Below, in pieces: positions 46,353 to 58,539 of a stretch of DNA of 64,000 bases. The notes under the pieces are model-generated. The model ran no database searches. It was not told where the DNA came from and worked only from the letters and a program-made list of their open reading frames with translations. Made by a program: the position numbers and the translations under genes. Position 1 is the stretch's first letter. The number at the start of each line of letters is the position of its first letter. Origin of the DNA: Ceratodon purpureus (Eukaryota; Streptophyta; Bryopsida; Pseudoditrichales; Ditrichaceae); NCBI GenBank assembly GCA_014871385.1, contig CM026427.1, positions 1,670,068 to 1,734,067 on the forward strand. Direction: 5' to 3'.

Positions 46353-49300
46353 AGAGCCCGAGGGTGAGCGCGAATCCCCGCTTCTGGATTCAACTCTGCG
46401 CCACCATCAAGCGGGGAGAAGATTCATCACCCATGCGCCAGCCTCCATACGAGACTCACCTGTCGTGTCAAATCCGAGAATCAGAATGCCGGGCACCATC
46501 ACTCTCGCTCCTCGCACAACCCCCCATGTGAATCACCCCCTAAACCCCGTCCCGAAACCTGGTGGATCATGCTCTCCTCTCAAAGCCCTACACCAGGGTT
46601 TATGATTCCATTGACGGAGCAACGATGGCCACGACAACAACAACGTCGTCGTCTACACTAATGGCGCTCCATATCACCACCTGATCCCCACATCGACGTT
46701 GTCCCCTTCCACATCCCTGATAGCACCTGTTGCAGCCCCACAAGTCGCAAAACAAACCTAGCAACTGAACATAGTCTCAAAGCATGATCTGTATCAAAGC
46801 CAACACATCCACGGCGCCGACACCTGCAACATCTGCCCTTCCGAGTAACTGTTGTGTGCACGCGCTGTGAAGATGCGCCCGGAGGTTGAGCTTGACGACA
46901 ACAAGGAGATGGTGCGACGCCCGATGAAAAGATCTACTGTTGCAGTGTTATGTGAGCTCCTCGTGAGTGTGGTATGGAGAGCCTGGTCTTGTGGTCCGAC
47001 TAAGTTACTGCAACACTATCCAACATCGCAGTTTGTCAACAGACGTACTAGAAATATCATTCTAGTCTGTCGAGTGCAATAGTAAGGTATCACTGTTCGG
47101 CGAATCAGCTGTTCATCTTCTAGCCTGATTCTCCGGCAGCCTACCCATTCCTGGCATGAGAACTGAAGTTCTGCAGAATTCCCATTTCTAGAAATTCTAT
47201 CGATTGCGAAACCTGAAAATACGGCTTCGGGGTCTAGACGAGGCTTGATTTCTCTGTCGATGTCGATCAGGTGTGCTCTGTTGTGTTGATATCATACGAG
47301 GTGTGAAATGGAGCAGTAAATTTTCTGTATGGATGGTATAGTATCACACTTATAGATTTCAGTTTCTAATGGAGAACAGCATCTGGTGCTTCACTCGAGT
47401 CTAATATTTATGAAAGTCGAGTCTGACAGGTTTTACGAAGTTTGAGGTGATGGTGATGAACTTCTTCAAGTCAATGTAAAACGTTCACTTGCTTCTCACG
47501 GGATAGTTGCACTTTCACCGATGTCACACAAGTTATCCTTCCAAGGTTACGTAATGGCACAGAAATTCTTGCATCTGGGTCCTGTTCAAACATTTTTTTT
47601 CCAAATGGCCAGTAAAACCTGTTCAAAGTCAGTGAATGTATATGATAAAAATGCAATTATAATATCCTAGAGAAGGACGTGCCTCCACCCAACGAGGGTG
47701 GGAGATCTACTTTGAAGCGTACAGTGGCATCGGCACTGGCTGATTTACCGTCCTTCAGCAAACGGAGGGAAATTAGTACTCTATAAATGGACAAGCTGAG
47801 AGAACTTTCCAGAAAAGAGTTGCACATCCTCCACTTCATTCCAGGGAGAGGTTTTTTTCCGGTTGAGAGAATAATTCACCTAAGAAATTGGTTTAACTTC
47901 CATTAGATTTGTCACCTTTCGGCCTCAAGTGAATCGTTCAATGGCTCATCTGTCCGGTGATTGGGGGCTTCTCACATTCCATGAATGACTTGACAAATGG
48001 GACACCGAGCTCGTGTATCTGGGGTGATTAGTGTGGCGACAAACACTGTGGTGGTCACTGGTCAAGGCCACTTGCATTCCCAAAAGCTGATCCTCACCCA
48101 ATCAATTTGAATATTTCAGAGAGTGATTCAGAGAGTGGAAGTTCAGGTCACTCTTCACCGATGATTGTAACTTCCATTCCACCTTGCTATTTTCCGACGA
48201 GAAGCACAATTGTGAAAGTAGGGGAAAATTATTTTTAAACCAAAAAGCTGTTCACTTGGACCATTTTGATAAAGTGTTCAGCTTTGTTGCAACAGTGATT
48301 TACTATGAATGCACATAAGTTTGTAGCATCTGGAGTGCCGGGTGCTGTAGTGGGTCAGAGGGCTGGCACATTGAAAGCAGAATGCAACATCTGGGTTGGG
48401 ATCAATGATCGGGGAGATCCGGCAATCAGTTGTAAATCAGCCGAATGAAGTTGTCAAATTACCGATTCAATTTGAAAGAGTTAGGCTTTTTTCCGACTCG
48501 TATTTTAAATATTACCTAAGTATCACATGGGTGTCACCTAGGTATCATGTAGGTATCATACAAAATTACCAAATGCTTTTGTGGAAAAGGGGATAATAGC
48601 TGGATTGTATTAGAAACTTCCCGAACAGTGGTTGGGATGATAGATTACAGTTCACCCTTCTCTTTATATAGTGAGAGCCAAACTATTTCTTCAGTAACTG
48701 TACATTACATTTGATTTCCCAGAGACACTTGTCCCTGAGAATGATACCCGCTTAAAAATTGACACACACATACATTTTATGATTCCGTGTACATTTTATT
48801 CTTTATTTTTTTCTATTTTGAAGTAGCCAAAGGAAACCCAGAAAACAATGCTCCCGTTAATCCGGTTCCTGCACTAATTTTGAATCCAAACTGTACAAAG
48901 TGAACTATGTTGAGGAATAAAACTTTAGTATGGACTGTAGATTCTCGAGCCTGAGTTTAATAATCGACCATGGTGGAGCAAGCCACCCCTTTATAAGCTG
49001 TTGGTTATTTTCTATTGAAGTGAACAGAAATAGCATTCTAGTCAGTGGACCAAGTTTTTGTGCGGACCAATGAGAAGGGAAATTGGCCTTAAACAGAAGG
49101 CTCAAGAGCAGAGTTGGAATTTCTATGAGAAATAGGAGCTGCAATTGGGGTGACCGGGCCCGCCCTGCCCACTTGCATCCGATATTGCGGCGCTCTAGAT
49201 CCCCCTGTTCCCACACTGTTGACCTAGAATTGCACAACAACTACCGCCATGAAGCTTTTTCTGGGCCCAAAGTTCCAAACTGCGTGTCATCTATTCCATC

Positions 49301-50951
49301 TCATATGACTAAAACTCCATCACGTAACTTAGCTTCCCTTGCAGTAAGTTACAATCTGTCTGAAGCAAGTAGAGATAAATTTCTAGCTTCCACCTCACAT
49401 GATAGTAATCTCGTCTTACATACTTGCCCTCCAACAAAGGCCATACAGTAACGCCGCTGGGTCTATCAAGGAACTGTTGATTCTATGCTAAAGGGTCATC
49501 TTAATACTGATCATGTCGACTAACATCCATGGACGATGCTTCGAGACAGACAGGAAACACTGACCACGAAGGCAACAACTATCATTTGCAAGAGTTTGCA
49601 TAGTTTGACATTGGTTCTATACTTCAAAGTTGGATCTGTGTGATCATCCTCATGGAATCACAACTCTCTTCCTTATGGAATCAGAACTCTCTAAGGAGGA
49701 ATCACTAAAATGGTACCCACCTATCTGTTTCTGGCTGAGAACCTTACACCTGTTGCACCCTGCTTCGATGAGCCTCCGCAATAAGGGTCGGGGGGGTAGG
49801 TTTAAGGACTCAGAATATTCTCCAGAATGCAAGATTAAGCATTGCCGTCTTTGATACAGTCAAGAGCTGAAGGTCATCCGAGTGACATTCGGATAATAAC
49901 ATCCTCAAAATGGGAGTTGGATAATTGGATTCTCCAATGAAATGATATGCTTGCTGCTTTACACTCACAAGGTATTCATAGTAGCCTTCTAGCTTGACAC
50001 GTGTATGTGCCCAAGCTGCTGAACGAATAATTCACTACAGGATACTCTAACCCCAAAGATGGCGACAGAAATTAACCTTCCAATGCTACTTACAAAACAC
50101 CACGTGTAGAGACTGAGGCTGGATCTTAACGACTTGATTATCCACAGCATACTAATGGCGTGGTGAGGAGCCAAAAGTAAAATGCGATTACGTTTCAAAC
50201 GGACTAAACAAACCAAGTGATGAACAAGAGTGGCAGAAACCCAGCCTGTGATTCCTCCGTTGTGAAACGATCCTGCAGAAACTCCAGATACTTCAATGAT
50301 AAAGACAATCTAAACTTCATTGTTCAATCCATTATTATGGAGGAGAAATACCACAAGCTCCGTGCAGTCGTTTGATATCCATCAAGTGGTTTGCAATTCC
50401 TCAAGCTCTGTAAAAACTCCTGTTAACGGACCTGATCGGCAGCCGCAACAAGGATGTCCCAGAAAACCCATCCACAAACGTGATGCTTAAGGCCAGATGT
50501 TTCAGCGCAATCCGCGACATACGTACTGAAAATATTGAAGTTACTTATCAATATGAACAAGTTTACAACTTTTGCCTCCAGAAAATCTCGCACCTCAGAT
50601 AAACTATGTCGTATCTGAAGCGTTTCTGGTCTGAGGCTGCGCACCCCTGCAGGAAGCCACATTACACAACGAAGATCTGGGCCAACCCCAACCTTTTAAG
50701 ATCTAGGTCAACTCAAAAGCAGGATCATTAAATCAATTTTGTCTTAAGAATGTGCGTACAGCATCCATAAAAACACTAATATATGACATGCCTGAACATC
50801 TCACCTGGTACGACCACCTCCAAACAATTATCATTGTACCCCAGCAAAAATTACAGCTGAAAATGCTACACAAGTTTTGTTTCAAACAGAGAATCCGGAT
50901 TTGTATTTATAAACATTGACGTGAAATACTGCAAACAAGCAGCTGTATCTA
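46353..50951. other. 4.6-kb intergenic region with no identified gene
   Basis: The right-hand flank of the TIR gene start contains its leader and promoter, including GC-rich sequence to about 46560. Beyond that I find only short frames without domains. A short passage at 48515-48560 repeats the phrase TAGGTATCA. The last part, next to 50951, is 3' UTR of the minus-strand gene. A non-coding RNA could be hidden here but I cannot support one. Confidence 0.5.
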
Positions 50952-52744
50952 CTACTGTGTATATTGGTGCAAGTGGCCATGACCACAAGCAGCTGCAACA
51001 TACTGGTCCACCTGTGCCCCCTCCATTGAAAACCCCATATGCATGACATTGTTCAGGTCCATTGACCACTGCTGATTATTTGCCAAGCCTGGATTTACTC
51101 CCTGCAGATGCAACATGCTTGCATCTTGGGGTTGTGGGTTCTCAGCCACGGCAGAAAATAGTTCGGCACTCATGCTCATGTTCGTCGGCTGTCTCTCAGC
51201 AGAATTGCTAGGAAAGTACTGTATCCTCTTTTTCTTGGAAGCACGTTGTGATTTGGATGTCTTTGACCTCTCTGGCGACGTTAAAGACTGCCGGAGCTTC
51301 TGCAAACGTGCAAGCAACTGAGCTTCGCTTACTTCCGCTGGGGATTCAAAATCCCTCCTCCCCAAGTGCCTGTCACTTGCACTGTACCGTCGTTTAGACA
51401 TAGCTTTGGATTTTGGAGTGGAATGCAGCCGTTGTTGAGGCTCAGGAATGCCAAGTGACTCTCTGAAACTCCGGAGCCGTTCAAGCGCATCATCTGTGTG
51501 ATCATGCTCATTCACCACTTCTTCCTCGACATCGTCTTGCTGTTCAAGAACATCTCGACGTAAACGTGCCAATCTCATGGCTATTTGTGCGTCGTCGTCT
51601 GACTCATAAGTTGTACGGCCCTTCTTGCTCTGCCGCTTTTGAGACTTGGGCTGCATCTCAGTCCTCTTCACACCACCTTGTACACTGAGGTTATGCGCAA
51701 CTGGTGCTATCCTGTAAACAAGAACCAAACCAGCAAGGATTAGCTGCGACACTATTGTAGTGCAAATACCTTCATGTCATCACGTTTCATCATTAATCAG
51801 CCTCAAGTTCCACTCCAAGGAACAGGACATAAAACAACCTGAGGCCTTCCAACCTCCAACTCTTCCAAAAGAACAACACAAATGAAAACCGATTTCTAAT
51901 AATCTCCTGAGAAGCAAAAACAAACGTTAGAAAATGCAAAAAAAGTCACAGAAAAAAATATGAAAACCACTAAGAAAACCCCGTCCTCACAGCCATTTAA
52001 GATTCAAACGGTGAAAGTAGCATCAACCTACAACCAATCGAGGTTCGACAACAGCGGGGATAATGTTCCGATAATCTTACTGTTGGTATATTTGAAGTCA
52101 CGTCAAAAGACAAACATCAGTTCCTACTTATCAAACACTTTTGACGGCATTGGAGACACCCAACTATGAAATAGCTGATAAGAAACACTCCATACTGTGT
52201 AAGCCAACTGGACAATAAGATCCTCCGAGCAATTACATCAACGCAGGTACGATAGAAACTCTAAAGAAAGATTTCGGAGTCGTTTAAAATCTCCATGACA
52301 TCCAACAAGATTACCATGAGATCCTGGACAAAATACCATCTAAAATCAAGAGGAAATTACATTAAGGCTTTAGCCGTATTGAGTTGATAAGTTCAGGCAA
52401 ATCTACTCGTAAAATTCCGTCTGGAACTCAAACTAGTGACGTACAATCAAATCCCCTTATAACTGATAATTACAGTCAAGTCTCTGATTCAAATGTTAAT
52501 TTTTCAAGAACAATGCAAGTTCCATACCCACTGGCTACAGGTCTTCACCAGCTGCAGGTTCTACTCTTTCGTAACAAGCAAAACCTAAATTAAAAGAGTA
52601 TTTTAAAGAAGGTGCAAAATCTTACGAGTTCTGAAGCTCAGGTTTGCGTGGCGACAAGAATTTCAACGTTCCAGGTTTCTGCCCGCTCTCGACATACCGC
52701 AGCATATCATCGAAATCCAGGTTCCCGAGTGCCGCCTCCGACAT
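50952..52744 (-). CDS. uncharacterised Lys/Arg-rich protein, 2 exons
   Basis: Exon 1 (52626-52744) starts at an ATG and reads MSEAALGNLDFDDMLRYVES, then GQKPGTLKFLSPRKPELQNS. Exon 2 (50952-51711) follows a TTTACAG acceptor in matching phase 2. The total is about 292 residues. The middle is basic, with KSQKRQSKKGR, and alternates with charged helices such as AQIAMRLARLRRDVLEQQDD and AQLLARLQKLRQSL, which look like short coiled coils. The C-terminal part (about 220-292) is Met/Gln/Asn-rich and contains ELFSAVAENPQPQD. Lys-rich stretches suggest nuclear localisation. I do not recognise the family. The long in-frame extension upstream of exon 2 in genomic sequence is intron, supported by the good acceptor. 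Confidence 0.7.
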
Positions 52745-53497
52745 CTTCAAATACGCTCTTCTCCAGTATCACAAAAATTACCAGCTCATATACCCGTGCG
52801 CACTCTCCAACCTACAACCCTACAACACCAACAACACCTCAAACTCTCCCCCTCCCGAAACCACCGTCTCTCCTCTCCAAATCGTCACCGCAACCTCGCT
52901 AGAAATCGCCTCCTCGTTCCAACTCCTCAAATCTCCAACACATCCAAACCCTGTACCCGACCTAGTCGTAGAGCGAAATCAACGACGAACCACGAGCATT
53001 ACATTTCACGGGAACTAATCGAAACAGTAGGAGTAGCGAAGCTAGGGTTTCAACAAATTGCGAGCAGAGAGGAAATCAAACAGAAAACCTGGCGCGAGGA
53101 GTCTATGTAAACCTAATCGAAACGCAGCAAGTCCGGCGGGAATAGAATCCAAGGAAGCGCCAGGTACGTGGAGCGGTGGAAGCAAGGTTGTGAGAGTTGC
53201 GAGCAACGGAGTCCGAGGCAGAGGGATTGCGACAAGCACACAACTTAGCTTCGGAAAGAGAAGCGGAGCGTGGGCAGTAGGGTTTGGGTTCCTGGGTGGT
53301 CGGGCAGAAAAAAGGAAGCCCATCCGGAAAAAGGAAAAAGGTTCCTCATGCATCTTACTTTTTCAGTTGCTACGTTTTCTCTACTTTTTTTCCAACTTGA
53401 TTCATTTCTCTCTTCAATTTTGTTAATATTTTGATTTGAATTTATTTTTCTCGGATTTATTCGTTGAAATCGATTTTTTCTTTATTTGTGACGGATG
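52745..53497. other. leader/promoter of the minus-strand gene, up to the piggyBac insertion
   Basis: This contains two TAGGGTTT telo-box-like octamers (53043-53050 and 53278-53285) upstream of the minus-strand gene. The plus- and minus-strand frames at about 53042-53426 overlap this GC-rich leader and have no domain. The piggyBac element begins about 750 bases from the ATG, so it may separate the gene from distal promoter sequence. Confidence 0.5.
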
Positions 53498-54249
53498 TTA
53501 ACCCTTTGACGCGCCTGCGTCCATATAGTGGACGACGAATGATTTTGAGGTGCTATATTTCTGTCTGCAGCGATGATTTGTGTCCATCAAATTTATCGAA
53601 GCTTCTGTGGGGACTTCTCAGTGAACTGCTATGATTATTACTGGAAATGGGTGTGCACCTAATTTTGTAGAGGCTATGGAGGGCGTTCATGTAGATTTGG
53701 AGTGAAATTTCAGTCCTAACCGGTTGCTGTGGGCACACATTTGCTGATATCTTTTTATTGTCCTTCAAGGATTTTGGGCACTTGGGCTGGCGGTTATTTG
53801 TATTGCCCATGGCGGTTACTTGTGTTGCCCAGATGTACAGGAACTGTAATGACGGGCAGTGAGACGTCATGGACATGTCATTGAAACTACTAAATTATAC
53901 ATCAAAAACCGTAGTTGTCACATGGATTGTGCCACACGGCTGATAACGATTGGCACCCTGTGTGAGCATTCAAATTTGAAACCTTTGGCGTCCACTATCA
54001 CATTCACAACATTCAACAGCGCCGACTTCTACAAAAAAGAATCACGTAAACCTCCTTGCAGTAGGCAATTTTGAGTTTACTCAAGATTGAATGATACCTA
54101 TCCAGAACTTCATGAGGCCAATAGTTTCTGTGCAAGTGTACATCATGGTTTACACGGAACATGCAGAACTGCGGTACATTTATGAATCCAATTCCTTCTT
54201 ACAAGCTATAAGAATGTAATACTTGAAAGAAAAATTTCAGAGTAGTATC

Positions 54250-54810
54250 ATGGCAGATCTAGAAACTGCAAGGCGTCTTACTGTCTTACAAAGAGCAAGA
54301 TCTGTTATTGCCGAGTGGGCTGTTGAGAGTCAGAGTGCTTCACCTTCCCAAGTCTCACGGATTCTGAAGCTATTGAATCCCAAACATCTACTTCAAAGAC
54401 GAGTGAATTCAAGGATTAGACGTGTGAACACACCTGAAGGTCTACGCTTTTTGTTTTACCATCATACCGCACATATCCTTGGTTGGAGAGAGCGTCGTAG
54501 TGAAGGACACAATCTTGGATTTTCTGCAGCAGTGTACACTGTTCTTAGAGACGAACTGTGGCCTGATCCAATTGAACATGACCGAAGAGCAGAGCCAGAG
54601 CAATACCAAGCGACATCGGCAAGAACAAATGAAGGACCTAGCGAGGCAGAAGCGGCAACATACCTCGCAACCCCATCACGTACACGATCTGGACGAGCAT
54701 ATAGTCGCGACGACTTCGGCGGCGAGCACCGGACCTCCGCACATGAGGAAGCAAGAGAAGTGTCGACAGACGCGGTCAGTCCCAAGATATCAGTCGGAGA
54801 GTGCCAGTGA
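54250..54810 (+). CDS. piggyBac accessory ORF 1
   Basis: The open frame from the first in-frame ATG encodes 186 residues. A polypyrimidine-TTTCAG sequence just before it could be a splice acceptor. The N-terminal half is helical and basic: ARRLTVLQRARSVIAEWAVE, then SQVSRILKLLNP and LLQRRVNSRIRRVNTPEGLR. The C-terminal half is low-complexity with a TRSGRAYSRDD phrase. It overlaps ORF 2 in another frame over about 230 bases. Either a spliced intron or two separate proteins could explain this. I do not recognise the domain. The basic helices could bind DNA, but that is inference. Confidence 0.5.
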   Translation: MADLETARRLTVLQRARSVIAEWAVESQSASPSQVSRILKLLNPKHLLQRRVNSRIRRVNTPEGLRFLFYHHTAHILGWRERRSEGHNLGFSAAVYTVLRDELWPDPIEHDRRAEPEQYQATSARTNEGPSEAEAATYLATPSRTRSGRAYSRDDFGGEHRTSAHEEAREVSTDAVSPKISVGECQ

Positions 54811-55555
54811 CATGCATGCTGTAGCTGCTGAGTCTGCCCCCAGTCCAGTGACACCATCTGTGCCGCCAGACCCCGGAAACCGCAGCATACCAGGTGAAGG
54901 ACTGATGCGAGTTGCATGCATTGGACCAGCGCCGGAATTCAGTTCACTGCCTCGCGTCATCACAAGGCCAGTTCAAGTGCGCATTCCATGCATGGAAATC
55001 ATGCGCTTGAATGTGGACGATCCAAGAGCTGGAGAGTACATGTGCGGTTTGGCCTTGCATTCCTACATGCCAGCGGGATCACGACAAATTCTCTACGTAG
55101 TGCAGTGCAACGATGGTGAAATCAGACACTTGCCATTTGGTGTACTGGAAGTTGTCTCCCCGCTTGGTTGCGCAGAGACGCCCAATGACGATATTGACGG
55201 ACTCCAAGACTGTGAGTATAGCGACGGAGAAGGTCATGATTCTTCCTATGTCATCAGTGGCGAAGTTGACGAGGACGTCGTCGATGCACTCATGGATATG
55301 GAAGGAGAGTGGCCACGTCCTTCTCTACTGGACCAACCGCATTCACCCTCCGAAGAAGGCACCATCCCAGTACGAGGACCTCCTCAAAATCAGCACAACA
55401 GTGCCGCGCCACTGCAACAGTCCCGAAGTACCTGCTCACAACGAAGACAAAATTATGTAGATTCGGCATCCAGCAGCCATGCACCTGACATTGGCGTTGT
55501 CATCGGAGCACAGAGCACATGCAGTCCATTTACAGGCAAGCCACCGTCACCATGA
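54578..55555 (+). CDS. piggyBac accessory ORF 2, acidic, Tudor-like segment
   Basis: The open frame encodes 325 residues from the first ATG; the earliest part overlaps ORF 1 and may not be translated. Residues about 160-195 contain GSRQILYVVQCNDGEIRHLP followed by FGVLEVV, a pattern seen in Tudor-like beta barrels (YxVxYxDGExxxL). A strongly acidic stretch follows (DDIDGLQDCEYSDGEGHD, VDEDVVDALMDMEGEW). It ends about 1.2 kb before the transposase frame. Phase-0 GT sites at 55370 and 55457, and the TTTCAG acceptor before 56746, would fuse it in frame to the transposase. It could therefore be the N-terminal exon. That splice is inference. Confidence 0.55.
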   Translation: MTEEQSQSNTKRHRQEQMKDLARQKRQHTSQPHHVHDLDEHIVATTSAASTGPPHMRKQEKCRQTRSVPRYQSESASDMHAVAAESAPSPVTPSVPPDPGNRSIPGEGLMRVACIGPAPEFSSLPRVITRPVQVRIPCMEIMRLNVDDPRAGEYMCGLALHSYMPAGSRQILYVVQCNDGEIRHLPFGVLEVVSPLGCAETPNDDIDGLQDCEYSDGEGHDSSYVISGEVDEDVVDALMDMEGEWPRPSLLDQPHSPSEEGTIPVRGPPQNQHNSAAPLQQSRSTCSQRRQNYVDSASSSHAPDIGVVIGAQSTCSPFTGKPPSP

Positions 55556-56730
55556 AATTTTTTTTAATTTTTTTTTCAAGTATGAATTGCTTGATCAGCA
55601 TTCATTCCTTTGCTGAAATTATGCTTGCATGAATCACAATGAAGCCCCTGGACATGCTGAAGTAAAACACTCTCACTAAATTGCCTCATGATGTAGCTAA
55701 AATCGCTTCCATCTAAACCGCACCATCCGTATTCCTGGGAGCTGCTTGGGTTCCTTCTCTGAAGTTGTTGGTCACCATGAAATTTGAACGCCCGTACTGT
55801 TGGTTTCATATTGACTGATTGAGAACTTGCAATGGCTTCACATGTTTCTAAAGTTATTTAAATCTTGAATAAAACTCTGCCTGTGCCTGGAATTGGAATT
55901 GCCAGCCGAGGTTTTCAGTTCATGTTACTCGTTTTGAAAGTAGACAAGAGAAAGCATATTGTTGTGAATGGAATATTGAAAAATAAACTTAACGTCAAGT
56001 TAGCACGAAATTGATAGGTGGCCATTGCATAGGAGAATGGAGGCATATTGACTGGATTACTACGTTTCAAATATCAGATTCTCAGTTGGTCGTCAGTGAG
56101 TTGTAAATGATTAGTGGCAGTTTTCCCTGTTGATCAAGGTCAGCAATTGTATGTTCCTTCTGTTTACAATGCAAGCTATTAGTCGGATCTATGATTTGCT
56201 TACAAAATCGACCCTGAAAACTCATATGAGTTCTGCGCAGGAACTCTATGGATTTTATTTCAGAAGTACTAGGTCCTAAGTAATGACCAAGATATAAACA
56301 GCTGGATATAATCATGATAACTTTTGGTTTAGAAATTCAGGCATAAGGAACGAAGGAAAATGATGTGAAATCCAGGGTCACAGTATGTGAAGAATCCTAC
56401 TCACATAGCGGCCTGTATATAGTATTATAATTATAAGACATCGGCATGAGAAATAGAGAATAGGAGTCCAAAGCAACAACGCAAGTATTGTGAGTCGCAG
56501 GTGTTGATGAACTGAGGAATAAAATGTGCTGGTTCACTTCAGTAAGGTGGTTGTTGTGTTCAAATGCTTTTTAATTCTCTGTGGGGTAGTCTAAATTGTA
56601 CATAATAGAGTCGCCGAGCAACACATCGTGACTGCAGAACATTTTGAGTGTGGAAATTATTGACTTACCAGCTAAGATTCTATGTATGGAAAAATCTGAG
56701 TCATCGTTATATGAGGTGTGACAGTGTGCC
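55556..56730. other. non-coding spacer or intron inside the piggyBac element
   Basis: About 1.2 kb without a supportable frame lies between ORF 2 and the transposase. It ends in a good acceptor-like sequence (ATCTTTCAG, 56737-56745), so it may be an intron joining the two coding blocks. Confidence 0.5.
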
Positions 56731-58539
56731 ATGCTAATCTTTCAGTGGATCCCATGTACTGCAGACTATTTTGGCAACTCACAACAGCAAGCCAGAACAA
56801 GTATCAGGCTGGCAAAGCCATTTGCGGCACCTGTGAACGTTGCACCTAATCGCAGGGGGCGCAGCACAATTGCAGGAAGGCCACCACGGTCGCCTCGGCA
56901 GCGAGTGAATCCCACACCATCTGGCTTGCTGCAACGTGCACTACGAAATTCAAATGCAGCACGTCAGGTAAAGGCGCCGAAATTTGCTGATATTTATGGG
57001 GATGCAACTTGGAGCACCGATTCTGCAGATTATTGCCACCAGGACACAGTGTTCAGAGGCAAATCGCCAGGACCAAGCTTTGAATTCTCCACATTGCCTA
57101 ACACGTATGAATCTCTCTTCCGACGCTTTTGGAGCAATCGCACTTTGGATAAAATTTGTTATGCAACCAATCGCTATGCTAGTGAGGAGGTTACGGCCAA
57201 AGGCTACCCTGTTGCAGGCCCTAACTGGTGGCCTCTCCAACGGGACGAGTTGAAGGCATTTTTTGGATTGAGCCTGCTCTTTGGAATCAAGAGGCTGCCC
57301 AACCACAGATGTTACTGGTCAAACAAGGTTCCATCCTTGCACTGCCCTTTCACTGTGTCGATTATGTCACGCCGACGTTTTGAGGACATCTCACGTTGCT
57401 TGCATGTTGTAGATGCAAGTGTGGTCCGACGAGAGAGGACACATGATAAGTTGTGTAAAATGCGATGGCTTCTAGACGTCGTACGTGATGCGTGTAAACA
57501 GAGCTGGAACTTGCATCAAGAAATCAGCGTGGATGAACTGATGGTGAGATACAAGGGAAAGTTCTGTCCTGTTCGTCAGTATCTCCCTAGCAAACCCACG
57601 AAATGGGGTCTTAAAGTGTGGTGTGTTGCTGATGCGGTTTCGAAGTACGTTTATTCATTTGAAGTTTATACTGGAGCGAGTCTGGCAGTATCTCTGCGTG
57701 GTGCGGCACGAGGGGAGGCTAAAACTGGATACGGAGTCGTTTCAAATCTGACAGAAGGTTTGCACGGCAAACATCATATTGTGTTCACAGACAACTTTTT
57801 TACGTCACCAAAGTTGCTAGCCGATCTTGCAGTGAAGGGCACATTCGGCTGTGGAATAGTGCGTTCAAATCGCATCGGCCTTCCAAAGGCCATTACAAAT
57901 ACAAAGCTCTTTGGAAAGTATCCTCAGGGCACTCTTGATTGGCGGATGCACAAGTCTCGCATGTTGGCGGCCGTCACTTGGGTGGACAAAAAGCCTGTCA
58001 TGCTCCTATCTTCAATCTATCGACCGATACCCCTTCCAGGCGAAGAGTGCAGCGTGAAACGCCGTGTGCATGGTACTGAAAAGTGGTTTGATACCTCCCC
58101 CATCCACAAAGCCTATTCAAAGTGGATGAGGGGGGTTGATGTGGCAGATCAGATGTGTGGGACGTATACTGCACAAGTGCGTTCTAAGAAATGGTGGCAT
58201 AGATTGTTTTACTTCTTGATAGATACGGCTGCAGTGAATTCGTACGTTCTATATAAAAGCATGTGTGCAACTCTTGGATTCAAGCCAAAGACTCACTTGA
58301 ACTTTCAGCTGAAACTCGCGGAAGAACTATGTGCACCTTGGAGAGCCAAGCGAGGTTGTGTGTCGAAGTGGCAGATGTCTGTTCCGAAGGTGCATGGCTT
58401 AACATCGACAAAGCTGCGACGAAAGTGCCAGTATTGCGGGGTCCTGCCGAGGACTGGACGTATGTGCATTGCATGCGGCGGGGTATTCCTTCATGAAGGC
58501 CGTTGTTTCTTTCGGTCACACTACCCTGTGCGGCGGTGA
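56731..58539 (+). CDS. piggyBac transposase (DDE_Tnp_1_7), intact
   Basis: One uninterrupted frame gives 602 residues. The DDE_Tnp_1_7 landmarks are all visible: FRRFWSNRTLDKICYATNRY, WWPLQRDELKAFFGLSLLFG and RRRFEDISRCLHVVD. The catalytic aspartates fall in SVDELMVRYKG (D268), VFTDNFFTSPKLL (D354) and RGVDVADQM (D470), the DDD triad of piggyBac. The C-terminus has the expected Cys-rich cross-brace: CQYC, CIACGG and HEGRCF. The enzyme cuts and pastes precisely at TTAA through hairpin ends and leaves no footprint. The first residues after the possible acceptor at 56746 (WIPCTADYFGNS) may be preceded by an upstream exon, so the ATG at 56731 is uncertain. Confidence 0.93.
   Translation: MLIFQWIPCTADYFGNSQQQARTSIRLAKPFAAPVNVAPNRRGRSTIAGRPPRSPRQRVNPTPSGLLQRALRNSNAARQVKAPKFADIYGDATWSTDSADYCHQDTVFRGKSPGPSFEFSTLPNTYESLFRRFWSNRTLDKICYATNRYASEEVTAKGYPVAGPNWWPLQRDELKAFFGLSLLFGIKRLPNHRCYWSNKVPSLHCPFTVSIMSRRRFEDISRCLHVVDASVVRRERTHDKLCKMRWLLDVVRDACKQSWNLHQEISVDELMVRYKGKFCPVRQYLPSKPTKWGLKVWCVADAVSKYVYSFEVYTGASLAVSLRGAARGEAKTGYGVVSNLTEGLHGKHHIVFTDNFFTSPKLLADLAVKGTFGCGIVRSNRIGLPKAITNTKLFGKYPQGTLDWRMHKSRMLAAVTWVDKKPVMLLSSIYRPIPLPGEECSVKRRVHGTEKWFDTSPIHKAYSKWMRGVDVADQMCGTYTAQVRSKKWWHRLFYFLIDTAAVNSYVLYKSMCATLGFKPKTHLNFQLKLAEELCAPWRAKRGCVSKWQMSVPKVHGLTSTKLRRKCQYCGVLPRTGRMCIACGGVFLHEGRCFFRSHYPVRR

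Noticed and set aside
45733..46605. 290-codon frame on the plus strand
   Set aside because: It is antisense to the Ser/Pro-rich N-terminus of the TIR-NB-ARC protein; no domain.
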